Shown here: positions 10,250 through 20,941 of the stretch, piece after piece
Numbering within the stretch: the first letter of the stretch is position 1
Layout of the letters: every line of letters begins with the position of its first letter
DNA from: Exophiala sp. HKRS030
Lineage: Eukaryota > Ascomycota > Eurotiomycetes > Chaetothyriales > Herpotrichiellaceae
Assembly (NCBI GenBank): GCA_023897205.1
Contig: JAHWDD010000010.1
Location: 806,001-870,000, forward strand
DNA length: 64,000 nucleotides
Direction: 5' to 3'
Position numbers and translations under genes: made by a program
Notes under the pieces: generated by a model
What the model was told of the DNA's origin: nothing
What the model saw: the letters and a program-made list of their open reading frames with translations, nothing else
Databases searched by the model: none

Positions 10250-12591
10250 TCAGGCTTCCGTATTGTTGTGCTGCCGCGATATCTCTATCGCTCGTGAATC
10301 CGGGGTCGAGACGTTGCCATCAGCACTCGAGATCGAGTGGTGATGATGTACAGCTGCAGGTGTCACCGACGCCGATGTCGTCCGAGTGTCGGCTGTAGTA
10401 CCGGTCGTGGTATTCGCTGTTGTCGTGCCACCACCATTGTTCATCTCCGCCGAGGCGGCGGCCTCTGTGGCGTTTGGATTTGGCTTCTTCTTCGCCGGCA
10501 AATTCTTCCTGACGGTGCGCCACTCCATGGTCAGGGCACCGAGAATAGACAGACAAGCCATGACCAGCGCCGCCTGGAAACAAGCCCTGAGGGAATCGTT
10601 GTACGCCTTCAACGCCTCACCGTGATACCGGGCGGGAATGAAATTGAACAAGTCCGTCACACCGTGGTTCTGGATCAGTTGGGTGCTGATCCCGGGGATC
10701 TGGAGGTTGCGCAGTTTCTTGACGAGTTCATTGTCCAGCACGTTCTGGCCGATCGAGGTGAAGATGGCACCGAAGAGGGTCTGCCCGAAGAACATGAGCG
10801 ACACGCCGATGGACACATCCTGGCGGGGCAACACGGTCTGCGCGGCCATGTTGGACGCTTGGTTGGCGAACCCCATGCCGATGCCGTAGCAGATCTGGTA
10901 TCCGATCCACTGACTCTTGGTGGAGGTGACGTGGAGGGTGGTGAGGAGGCCGGCCCCGACGGCCGTCAGGCACGTCCCGAGAATCATTGTGGGCGTGTAG
11001 TACCCTATCCTCGAGACGAGTTGACCGTTGAAGATGGATGCTACGACCACGGGCAAGAGCATCGGGAGGAGGTGAATGCCGCTCGTCACGGCTGAGACGC
11101 CGTCGATGGCTTGAAACCAGACGGGGAGATAGTAAACTGGTAAGATACACGTTTGTTATTAGCTAGGAGTACTTGGGTAATCTTCAAGGTATGCGGTGAG
11201 GCAGGGTAATAAGAATCAAGGCCAAAACTTACGGAATAACATTTGATGTGAACCTATACAACAACTCGCCCAGACTCCAGAGGCCACGCTTCGTTGAGTG
11301 ATAATACGAGGTGGGACGGTTGCTTGATCGGGTTTCCAGATCTGAATCAGTACAAATACAATGAGAAGTGCGATGGCCAAGGTCAGCAACGCAACGACAC
11401 TGCCTTGACTCCACTAGTTTGATCTCAAGGTCAGTCATTTTGTAGTGAATCTTTGTCATGAGATCGAAGGCTGAGAGGGAGGAGTTGTATCGCACCACAA
11501 GATTGTGGAAAAGAGAAGAAGCCACTTACAGCATACTTTGTCCCACCCCATTGCAAAGCCAGACAGAGACACACGATCCCGGGGAAAAGAGCCAGGAGAC
11601 CCAGAAAGTTGAGTTGTCGTAACTTTTCTTTGAGAGGCTTGTTCATCCCAGGACGATCGGGGATTTTAAGGAGGAAAAACACGAAAACCATGACTGCGCC
11701 ACCAAGAGGTAAGTTGATATAAAAACACCATCTCCATGTGACGTTTGTCGTGAATGCACCACCGATCAGGGGACCAGCGACGGAAGCTACACCAAATACT
11801 GCGCCCATGAAACCTTGAACCATTGGACGTTTGTGCAGTGGGAGAGAGTATACGATGATGACGACCTGATGGTGAAGGGAGATAAGTTAGCCTGTAAATC
11901 CCGAAACATCGAAGAACATTGAGGCACTTGTAATTGGATATTGTCGTTGTGTAGGAAAGGGGAACGTTGATAACGTACAATGCCGGAAAGTATTCCTCCA
12001 GAACCTACACCAGCAATGGCCCGTCCGAATATGAAAGCAATCGAGTTCGGGGCTGCACCGCATAGAGCCGAGCCCACCTCGAATAGAAAAATCGATGTCA
12101 TGAATGTTACCTTGATGTTGAATACTGTGTACAGTTTGCCAAACACGAGCTGGAAAGCGCAGCTGGTGAGCATGTACGCCGTACCGTACCAGCCTATGTC
12201 GTCTGCCGAGTTGAATTCGTTGGTGATTTGAGGGATTGCGGTCGAGATGATCAAGCGGTCCTGCGAATAGGGAACATCATGGTTAGTTTATATGTTCTGG
12301 AACTGGGGGAGAAGTCCAAGTCCAGGGTCAGGAGAAGTGTGAAAACCGTACCAAAGAAGATAAAAACATGCCGACGAAAATGGACATGACTAATAACCAT
12401 AGCTTGAGACCGGAAGGGTAGACAACGTCGGAATCATCGTTCTTGCCATCCTTTGTCGTGGCCTTTTCGACATCATTCCCTACTTCTTTACTGGCTGGGG
12501 CTTCGACGGAGGGGGATGGTGCTGCTGGTGGTTCGGGAATCGGCGTTGATTTGTCCTTCTCTTTTCTGTTGAACACCGTGGTGAGACCCAT
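10250..12591 (-). CDS. MFS drug/metabolite efflux pump, DHA14 (14-span) type
   Basis: Five exons on the minus strand (12591-12352, 12260-11979, 11865-11530, 11413-11233, 11136-10250) give 641 residues. The cytosolic N-terminus is Pro/Lys-rich. The first membrane span is followed by [13 protein letters not shown], the DHA14 motif. Other hallmarks are [13 protein letters not shown] (motif C region), [16 protein letters not shown] and [10 protein letters not shown], with about 14 hydrophobic spans in all. The C-terminal tail is low complexity (Thr/Ala-rich, a four-His run). Such pumps export toxins, drugs or pathway products across the plasma membrane. The gene is divergent from the Zn2Cys6 factor and convergent with the monooxygenase, so it is probably the exporter or importer of that cluster's compound. 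All five joins keep frame. Confidence 0.9.
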
Positions 12592-13302
12592 CGTGTTGAC
12601 TGACTGACAGGACGTGCAGGCTTCAAAAGCACTTCTGGCTACGATAACCCAACACTTCCAAGAAGGTGACTTGGCCCTTGCGTAGCTTGGGACAGGGTGA
12701 GAGCTTCTGTAAGAAACGAAGATTGAGAAGATGAAAACGCAGCAACGATGACTTTTCGAGAAATTCTTTTTATTAATGCAAGTACAATTGAGAGTGTTAT
12801 ATTAGGATCTCCGTATTCATTTGGGATTCAATCTCCGTCTTCGTCTCCGGTATTTTGAAAGCACAGTGAGGAGACGGGGCCCGCAAGCGCATTTCGCGGA
12901 CACCCTAGTTTCGGACAGAACCGTTCTGAGCAAGGTGCGGATGTGGAAATCTACCTGTAATCCACGCAATCCACAGGAAACCTCTCATATTGACGACTAC
13001 CGGGCAAGGTTCTCGTTGGACCGAGACCCGAGCAATCCGTCAACAGCAGGTTGAAGTTATGTAGACAAGTGGACCAGGCTCTGGTAGTCTAACCTATTAC
13101 GGAAGTGACGGAGTTCCCGAAAGAAAACTTCCGCCCCGCCACTTTGACCGACCTTCGTGTACTACGAATACTTCATGTATCAATCACCTCTGGCAAAGTA
13201 AAAATTAGGGTGATCTGCCATGACTCTTTATTGATCTCAATGTCTCAACCTCAGGGTCCTCTGGCAAGATCAGAAATATGACACCTCCTATCATGATCAC
13301 AC
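12592..13302. promoter_or_regulatory. divergent promoter between the MFS pump and the Zn2Cys6 factor
   Basis: A 711-bp bidirectional intergenic stretch without a supported gene. It holds CGG-ACAGAA-CCG at 12912-12923 and an inverted repeat CGGAAGT (13100-13106) / ACTTCCG (13127-13133). Both are plausible binding sites for a binuclear-cluster regulator, probably the one encoded next door. Confidence 0.5.
12912..12923. promoter_or_regulatory. CGG-N6-CCG candidate Zn2Cys6 binding site
   Basis: Inverted CGG triplets with a 6-bp spacer, the spacing used by Ppr1-type binuclear-cluster factors. It lies in the shared promoter of the pump and regulator genes. Function is inferred from form and place. 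Confidence 0.35.
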
Positions 13303-15558
13303 ATGTTCACAATTCCTCCCGTTGGAGATAATATGACGACGCCAGCCTCGCCGAAAGTGCCACATCGGCCTCACAGACACGCTTGTTCGCGATGTGCGAG
13401 CCGAAAGATTCGTTGCGATCGCGACAACAGAAACGGAACATGCTCCAGCTGCGTCAAAGCAAACGTCCAGTGCGAAAACGATGTTGTTGTCGCCAATAAA
13501 CCCTCTCGACAGCGGAAAAGGGCACTCAACGACAACCTGTACGACCGGTTGGCTCGGTATGAAGGTCTCCTCAAGACACACAATATCGAATTCGGTAGAA
13601 CTGTCCATACTTGGGTGCCGTCAGAGCTGGAGGCGAACGTGGGAGATCATGGAAATCGAATGATCGCGCCGGAGACTCCGAGTTCGATCACGAGTGGTAC
13701 CCACGCGCAGCAGTCTGAAACAAATGCTGCCGGCTATCAACCTTCTCAAGAAGACACAATTCATTCAGAACGTGGATCTGGACCTGGCAGCGTTCCGCGT
13801 CGGCTTTCAGAAACGCAGTCTACAGATCTCGAACGGTAAGTTGATTTGTCCTCCAAGCCATCATCCAGGCCGTTATATCCTTCATTCGACTCCCACACAC
13901 TTGAACTAACATATCGTTCCAGATGTCTCTGGTCCGATCTGAGTTCAGAACTCAAATATCCCCCTGTTCAAATGTTACGTCACAAGGAAGACCCGTTGTT
14001 ACTTCCCGGGCCATCACTGGAATCTATATGCTCCGGTGATACCACCCACACCGAGCTCAAGGGCTTACACCCAGAGCCACGACACATCTTCCGATTCTGG
14101 CAAATATTCGTGGAACGAGTCAATCCCCTCACCAAGATCGTCCACGTGCCTACTCTACAGCAGCGCATCCTCGACGCAAGCTGGGACCTGAACGGCGTCT
14201 CCAAGTCACTCAACGCGATGCTCTTCGCCATATACGCTCTAGCTGTAACGTCGCTCTCTTCGGCGGAATGTCAGTCCTCCTTCGGCGAATCCAGAGACTT
14301 GCTCATGATGCGCTACCGACATTCAGCACTTCGTGCGCTCGTGGCAGCAGAGTTCTTGACGAGCCGAGACTTTGAGGTTCTCCAAGCGTTCTTCTTGTTC
14401 CTCCTTACCAACCCGGACTCGGAACTGACGTGTACTTTGACCGCGGCTGCCGTCAGAGTTGGCCAGAGGATGGGCATCAATCGCGAGAACACGGACGGCA
14501 GTCGAATTTCCTTCTTCGAGAAGGAAATGCGCATCAGGCTGTGGTGGCGCTTGATGGGTCTCGACGGTAAGACTCGATCCATCGCCAAGCCGCAGCTCTC
14601 GCACCTGGGCGACATTCGTCTCCCGTTGAACGTCAACGACGCCGACTTGCATCCGGACATGGTCGGGCCTCCAATCGAGCACCGCTCCCCGACCGAGATG
14701 ACATGCGTGCTGATGAAGTACGAAGTCTCCAACTGGCTCCGTACGTCACCCACGGTCACCAAGATTTTTGAGAACATCTTCCAGGGCCACGCGAACGGTC
14801 AGGGTTCCAGGCAGCTGGAAGAGAAAGCGGTAGCCGAACTCGACGCCACTTACCATGAAAAGTTTCTCGACAAGTGTGACACGCGCGTGCCCCTTCACGC
14901 ACTCACGTACACGATGGCGAAACTGGGCATTGCCCGCATGCGCTTCGTGGTCCACCATCCTCGCCTCCGGGCGGTCGTCTTTTCCGACGACGACGGCGGC
15001 GGCGTAGCTTCATACATGACGCGCGAGGATGGCGATGTGCTCTTCGACGCGGCCGTGTCGGCCCTGGACTTTGTCGACGTCGGAGTGCGGAGCGGTTTTT
15101 CTTCGCATCTCTTCACGCACATGGCCACCACAAAGTTCCAGACGGACGTGTACGTCTACGTCATCAGCGAACTGCGGCGGCGAGGGTCCGGAGACCGAGT
15201 CGATCTGGCGTGGAAGCTGGTCCAGGATCTGTACGAGGAGCACCCCGAGCTGATCGACGACACGGACAACACCTTCTTCGTGGCCCTCGGGGACTTGGCT
15301 GTCGAGGCCTGGGATAGACGAGCGAAGGAACTCTTCGTTTCTCATGGGGTTTGTGATGCCAGCAGCGTGCCCCTTTTCATTCAGCGACTTTGGGAGAAAC
15401 GTCGAGCTACTAGCGGAGCAGCAACAGCGGTCGAAACCACCGTCGTCCAGCAGCTACCACCATCTACCTTGGATCCTTCTTCTGATCTCGATAACCTCGG
15501 GTGGACAGGAGACACTGATTTTGCTTGGGAGAATTGGAACGATTTTTTACATTTGTAA
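13303..15558 (+). CDS. Zn2Cys6 fungal transcription factor
   Basis: Two exons, 13303-13835 and 13923-15558, encode 722 residues; the splice completes an Arg codon. Near residues 27-56 is the binuclear zinc cluster C-x2-C-x6-C-x8-C-x2-C-x6-C (ACSRCASRKIRCDRD...). It is followed by a basic linker (KPSRQRKRAL) and a short leucine-rich segment (LYDRLARYEGLL) suited to dimerisation. The middle region matches the fungal-specific transcription factor domain (PF04082 type), with RVGQRMGINREN and EKEMRIRLWWRLMGLD. The C-terminus is acidic and aromatic (DTDFAWENWNDFLHL), like an activation domain. It is most likely the local regulator of the monooxygenase/MFS cluster. ATG 13333 is an alternative start that keeps the zinc cluster. 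Confidence 0.92.
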
Positions 15559-16094
15559 AAGATTTACAAGAATTCAACTACGTGGCGAGAGGCGAAACAC
15601 CATTGACAGACGAGACTTACTAGCACCTCACTCTAGAGTAAACCTTTGTCAGTCAATGTAGACTTTGAATTCGAATTTTGAGAATATTAAGGAAACTCTA
15701 TGGGGTATCGAGCCGCGTTGAAGTCGGCAAAAGCAAATATGTCGTCGTAGTCATACATGTTTTGAAAGTCGGTGTAGTGTTTTCCCTCCGCGTTGTTTCT
15801 GGCGTAAATTCGTACTTGTCAGCATACAACAAATCACGACTCAGCCCATTTTTTCCGTTCCACCACTCGTAAAGAACGTAGACATCTCAGTTAGCCCAGG
15901 TGTTGAATACAAGATACAATTCCCGAGGTACTTGTCAGTTCCGAGCATGCATTGATTGGTTGCTTCGGTGTTATGCCTTGCAAAGTCGATGGTCGCCCTC
16001 AAAGCCTTCTTCTGTTCGGCTGGCTCAGCGGACATGTGTGCACATACAAAACAACCTCACGTAACCGCAACGCAGGTCAGACGAACAAAGTACG
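15559..16094. other. convergent 3' flanks
   Basis: Lies between the ends of the Zn2Cys6 factor (+) and PABA synthase (-). Nothing beyond ordinary AT-rich 3' sequence is seen. Confidence 0.4.
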
Positions 16095-18767
16095 TCAAAG
16101 TGTGCACTCTGCCAGTGCTCTCTCAAGACTCTCAACAGTCTCCTCTGCATAGTCTCGGTCGATGAAACCACCTCCCCGCGCCAAAGCATTCCGATATTGA
16201 TCGATCAGTTGCTGGAGAATGACCAGATTACCATGTCTCTTGAAGCCCTTCTGGACGCTTTCCAGCTTGGTCATCATCTCTTCCCATTCTTGTTCCTCGT
16301 CGCTGAGCACGGTGATAGCACCGCCAGCGCCGATGTGCCATTTCTGCATTGCTGATCTTCCTTCGTCCGGTGCTGGAATATCCTCGTCCGCGTGAGAGAA
16401 TGCCGTGCGAATACACACAGACCAAGCACCGTTCCCAGTGACGTCCATGTAGCCTATCGCTCCGGAATAGACACCTCGACGTCGCTGTTCAAGGTGATGA
16501 AGAATCTCGCAAGAACGCTTCTTGGGTGCACCCGTCATACTTCCCGGGGGAAGTGCGGTGGTCAACGCGCGAATACCGTATTTGATCATCTCCTTGATAG
16601 ACTCTGAAGAGCTTCGTGGAATCTCAGAGGGTAGGGGGACATATGCGCGGATGTGAGAGACCAGGCTGAACACCGTCTCTGTTGTGACTACATCACACAA
16701 GCGTACCACTTCAACTAAAGCATCCCTGCCGACCACATTGTACAAATCATGACGAATAAGATCGGCGATCATGAGGTTTTCGGCAGACTCTTTGGCAGAG
16801 GAGAGAATCTCAGTGGCTTTCTCAAGTGTCATGTCGGGAGTTCTCTTGACAGTACCTTTCATCGGGACCATGTCAATGGTCCCAGCTCGAGACCAGGAGA
16901 GGAACTGTTCGGGAGAAGAGGAAAGGATTGTAGTCTTGTTGAGACGGATGTAAGCTGCGAACGGGACAGGGTTGTGGCGCTGAATGTTTTGATACAAGAG
17001 GAAGGAATAGTCTGGTATCACATCAGGCTGGGCCTTGGGAGAGATCACCGTCGCTTCGGTCGTGAGACAGAGTTCGTAAGAATTGCCGGCAAGAAGTTCG
17101 GCCTGGCAATCACGGATTTGCGCGATGTACTGGTCATGATCAGGCATCGAGAATGTGGATGATGATAGCACCCCATGCAATTCCACGATGTCGCTAGGTC
17201 TTGTAGTGATCGGTATGGTGGTTGGCTCGGTTGTTTCGAGATTATCGCTCATCTCGGCAACCCAATCAGCATCATTAAAGCCTCTCCGAGTTGAACGTCC
17301 TCGGATAGACTGAATGTATGCACGCTTAGTTTCATTGTCGACGACAATGCTGCGGTCCACCCACAAGAGGCTGAGGTCTGGTATGCGTCGCTCGCCTTCG
17401 GTATATCGAGCGTCCAGATCAAGGGAGTCAATTCCGAACTCATAGGATAGAAAGCCCACAAGCCCACCTCTGAATGGAAGAGTAGAACCATCATCGTTGA
17501 TATGCTGGCTGCACATAAAGATTTCCAAGAGTCTGACCATCTCGGCTCGGTCAATTGCAACGGACTCGCTTGCCATAGTTTCGAGACCCTCATACACAGA
17601 GCATTCGCCATTGATATACTCAATTCGAAAGTTTGACGAATCATTGCATGAATAGATGCTGTATCGTCCTCTCTTTGTGGACTCCAGCATCACCAGGGGG
17701 GTTTCTGGGCTTCGATGTCTCCATATGTCGGCAAGATCTTGACGTTCCGGGTCGAAGCGTACGTTTGCAGATACTATAGTACCGTTGTTTCTGCTTACAA
17801 GCCCACGAAGGAGGTCGAGGAGGCGCTGAGCGGAGCCACTAATGTCCTTCAAATCGTCGTCGATGGCACCAAAGGTGCGTGGAGCTCCGGTTGAAGGGAT
17901 CCATTCAGAATCATCAGACCCTATCTCTGATTCAGAATGATCTGAGCAGACGTTGTCTGGCGTGTTCGATGTTTCGACCTGACGAGGTGTTGAAGTGGGT
18001 CTTCCGTGCGTGCCGTTGTGCTCGACTGCAGAAGCCCACCACTCTTTGAGCAGTTCCACGCAAGCAGAATTTGATTTGCACGATTCTGGATGAAATTGAA
18101 CACCGTGGAAATGATGATCTTTGTGCTTGACTGCCATGACCCATTCGTCCTTGTCCCATGCCAGCAGGTCTAAACTGTCTGCTGGTCGCACATGCGCCTT
18201 GCTGCCGGTTGGGGTACAGAAAATTGAATCAGCGGACTGCAGGCTTTGAAGAGAAACAAAGCTTTCGAGAGATCCAGTCGAAGTTCGTCGACTTCTAGTC
18301 GTGTCGAGCTTGAAGTCCTTGACTCTAACGCCAAGACTGTTGTAGTTAGTTGCAACGACATGCTTTGAATTGGCAAAGATATCAGTGCCGGTGTGAAGCA
18401 CATCTTTAGCATGTCCATGGCAGGGAAGACCCATTCGAACAATCGGCAGGCCGTACTGTGCACAAAGACTCTGAAAGCCCAGACAGATTCCAAGCACCGG
18501 TATGTTGAGCATTGGTGCATACTCCCAGACACAATTGAACAATCCAACATCCAACTCATTGGAAGGATTACCAGGGCCTGGACCGAGAACTATGCCATCG
18601 AAACTGGCGAAATACTCTTGATATCCTTGCTCATATTGCGTGGGAATGTCACAGTCTATTCTGATCAATGTGACCTGCACACAAAGCTGCTGGCGAAGCA
18701 ATGCAGCAATGTTCTCGGCAAACGAGTCGTAAGCATCAATGAAGAGTATGGTCTTTTGCTGTGCCAT
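16095..18767 (-). CDS. ABZ1: para-aminobenzoate synthase, PabA-PabB fusion
   Basis: An intronless 890-residue bifunctional enzyme that makes 4-amino-4-deoxychorismate from chorismate and glutamine, on the way to folate. Residues 1-250 are a class I glutamine amidotransferase: LGPGPGNP at 61-68, nucleophile Cys95 in GICLGFQ, and His226/Glu228 in VQFHPES. Residues about 330-870 are the chorismate-binding domain, with PMKGTVKRTPDMTLEKA (the PabB-type lysine) and GSMTGAPKKRSCEIL. Length and order agree with fungal ABZ1. It is divergent from MED6 with about 510 bp between start codons. Confidence 0.95.
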   Translation of the reverse strand: MAQQKTILFIDAYDSFAENIAALLRQQLCVQVTLIRIDCDIPTQYEQGYQEYFASFDGIVLGPGPGNPSNELDVGLFNCVWEYAPMLNIPVLGICLGFQSLCAQYGLPIVRMGLPCHGHAKDVLHTGTDIFANSKHVVATNYNSLGVRVKDFKLDTTRSRRTSTGSLESFVSLQSLQSADSIFCTPTGSKAHVRPADSLDLLAWDKDEWVMAVKHKDHHFHGVQFHPESCKSNSACVELLKEWWASAVEHNGTHGRPTSTPRQVETSNTPDNVCSDHSESEIGSDDSEWIPSTGAPRTFGAIDDDLKDISGSAQRLLDLLRGLVSRNNGTIVSANVRFDPERQDLADIWRHRSPETPLVMLESTKRGRYSIYSCNDSSNFRIEYINGECSVYEGLETMASESVAIDRAEMVRLLEIFMCSQHINDDGSTLPFRGGLVGFLSYEFGIDSLDLDARYTEGERRIPDLSLLWVDRSIVVDNETKRAYIQSIRGRSTRRGFNDADWVAEMSDNLETTEPTTIPITTRPSDIVELHGVLSSSTFSMPDHDQYIAQIRDCQAELLAGNSYELCLTTEATVISPKAQPDVIPDYSFLLYQNIQRHNPVPFAAYIRLNKTTILSSSPEQFLSWSRAGTIDMVPMKGTVKRTPDMTLEKATEILSSAKESAENLMIADLIRHDLYNVVGRDALVEVVRLCDVVTTETVFSLVSHIRAYVPLPSEIPRSSSESIKEMIKYGIRALTTALPPGSMTGAPKKRSCEILHHLEQRRRGVYSGAIGYMDVTGNGAWSVCIRTAFSHADEDIPAPDEGRSAMQKWHIGAGGAITVLSDEEQEWEEMMTKLESVQKGFKRHGNLVILQQLIDQYRNALARGGGFIDRDYAEETVESLERALAECTL

Positions 18768-19278
18768 TTTGAGAAAAGGAAAGACAGAGTGTGAACATAC
18801 ACAGTCTCAGAAAAAATCCATCTCAGAGGAGAAAATTGAAGTGAAAGAGGCTCGCAAACAACGCCGCAAAGGAATATGAAAGCGACGACTGTCACCACGC
18901 CAAACACGATGGAAAAGGAAGGCACCTACCCGTGGACTGATTTCAAGCCTGTGACAAACATAAACAGATTGTTTCGATACGACTCGAGGATTGGGAACTT
19001 TTCAGAGGACGAGGATTGTGTCCGGGCGAGGCCGTGTTTGCCAAGCGGTTCTGTGCTAGCGGCAATCCCTACAAGGCAGGAAAAGCGAGGCTGGGTTCAG
19101 TGGTTCCGGCATAGACGTTGTGCCTTTCCAGGTCACAGCCATCAACGACTGTTTGTGAGAGCCATAAACAAAGGAGAAGCCTGCAGAATCTGTTACAGGT
19201 CCCCAGTGGCAGACCATCTTCGTTGGGTGCTTCAGATCAAGATGAGCATGTCTTGTATCTGCAATACCGCCCCTCACA
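18768..19278. promoter_or_regulatory. divergent promoter of PABA synthase and MED6
   Basis: A 511-bp stretch between two divergent starts. Open frames inside it (for example 18876-19298) have no recognisable domain and run over the MED6 start, so they are not called. Confidence 0.4.
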
Positions 19279-20382
19279 ATGGCCGATTCCAAGGATGATC
19301 TGACTGACAAGGCACACTTTGATCCTAATTGGATTGCCTGGAATGGAGGTTATCTACACTCCAACAATGGTAGGAGAAATCAGACTGTGATGTACAATGC
19401 TAATGGAACCAAGTGCTGTTTTATTTTGCGACATCGCCCTTCTTTGATCAAGTCTCGGGCAATCAATCTCTATTCACTCAATGGGCCGGCACTCCCAATC
19501 AAAATGACATTCTCGGGACAAGGGCCAAATTTGAAGCAAACCTGCGACATCAGCGTGGCATCCAATATGTTGTTGAGCATGATCCTCTCGAAGAGAATGT
19601 GATGCAAGATGGCCCTAATGGTCCTGAGAAGTCCAATGTATGGGTAATTCGGAAGCAGAATCGAGAAAACGAGGAAGACAGCAGTGTCACGACCCTGGGA
19701 TATTACTACATCGTCAATGATGTGATCTACCAAGCCCCTCCTGTGGCCAGTATTTTCAATCACCGAATGGTAAGCTCTGGACCTCAACCACTGAGCGGCG
19801 ATGATTGACAATGTGAAATCATAGTTGAACACGATTTCTGCGCTGGAAAAGGTGTTGTCTGCACCGGCTTCCATGTCCTACTTTGACGTCTCTCATGGGC
19901 ACACCTATCATAAACCTGTTCACAAATTCACAAGCCATTCCCTGAACGGAGCCTCTCAACAAAGTAAGGAAACCACGCCACTACCCGGAAACCAGGCATC
20001 TACTGGAGGAAAGCCTGCTTCTAATGGAATACGGCCTCATGGAGAGAACGAGAGCGACGGTCGGACGTTATGGGATGCGTTGCGTATGACTCTTCAACAC
20101 GGCAAAGAGTATACGGACGACGTCTCTCTGGTTGGCGAGCCGGGAAACTTCAGGTTCTCGAGACATAGAGAAGCGGCAGCTAGTCAGTCAAAAAGCCAGC
20201 CTCAAGGCCCTTCTACAGGAACGCCCATTCAATCTCGAGCGGCATCGGTGCTACCTGGAGCAAAGAGTCCGGGTACAGGACTAGTCAAGGGGTCAAAGCC
20301 GGGAGAAAAGGCGACTTCTATGCCTGATGGTCCGGCAAAGATCAAGAGGCGCAAAAGTAAAGCTGGTGAGCCAAGTCCGTAG
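19279..20382 (+). CDS. MED6: Mediator complex subunit 6
   Basis: Three exons, 19279-19369, 19414-19769 and 19825-20382, encode 334 residues. The first intron is only 44 bp but has a CTAAT branch-like site and yields SNNVLFYFATSPFFD, matching the conserved MED6 N-terminus (loop then FYDR-like). WVIRKQ and GYYYIVNDVIYQAPPVASIF follow, the core MED6 signature. The C-terminal third is Pro/Ser/Lys-rich and ends in a basic stretch (KIKRRKSK). MED6 is a head-module subunit linking activators to RNA polymerase II. ACTCCGTA lies 6 bp after the stop. Confidence 0.93.
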
Positions 20383-20941
20383 GATGGACTCCGTAGCTTG
20401 GTTGGAACACAGCATGGTGGAGCCAAAGGTCGGCATCCGCTGTATGGGAATGAATATCTAAGCTCTAGTTCACGAAAGCGACGAGAACCTAGATAACTAC
20501 TCTCAATTATGGCATAGATCCATGGTAGATTGAAAACTGAATGAGAGCCAGACATCCAAAGAAATTGCTATAGCCACTGTGCTCTTTACAGCGCATATTG
20601 GCTGTTGGATAAATTCAGCCTTGTGTTGGTGCACGTGAAAGTCTTTGCAAGGCTGGCTGCGATGCTCCAGGCCCAATGGGGGCTAGTGTAGGCGTAGGTG
20701 CAGACGCAGGCAGGCGGCGGCGTCATTCTCAAAAGAGCATCACCATTCACTGCAACACATTTCGCCGCATTGCCTCCTCGATCTCTCACTCCACCTTACC
20801 TTTCAATCCCCGTCGCGGTTCAGAATCACAAACACACTGCTTGTGCACGAAGACTAGATCGATCAGTCCATCCACTTTGTTTGCTCGGCGCATCTTGTGT
20901 AATCATAGTCTCTGTCAAATCCTCTTGGGTCGCGGGGCACG
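20383..20941. other. intergenic region
   Basis: Holds the MED6 3' flank (ACTCCGTA at 20388-20395) and the RAD23 5' flank, which turns CT-rich after about 20760. No gene is seen. Confidence 0.4.

Noticed and set aside
18876..19298. 140-codon frame before MED6
   Set aside because: Overlaps the MED6 start and the divergent promoter, without any domain.
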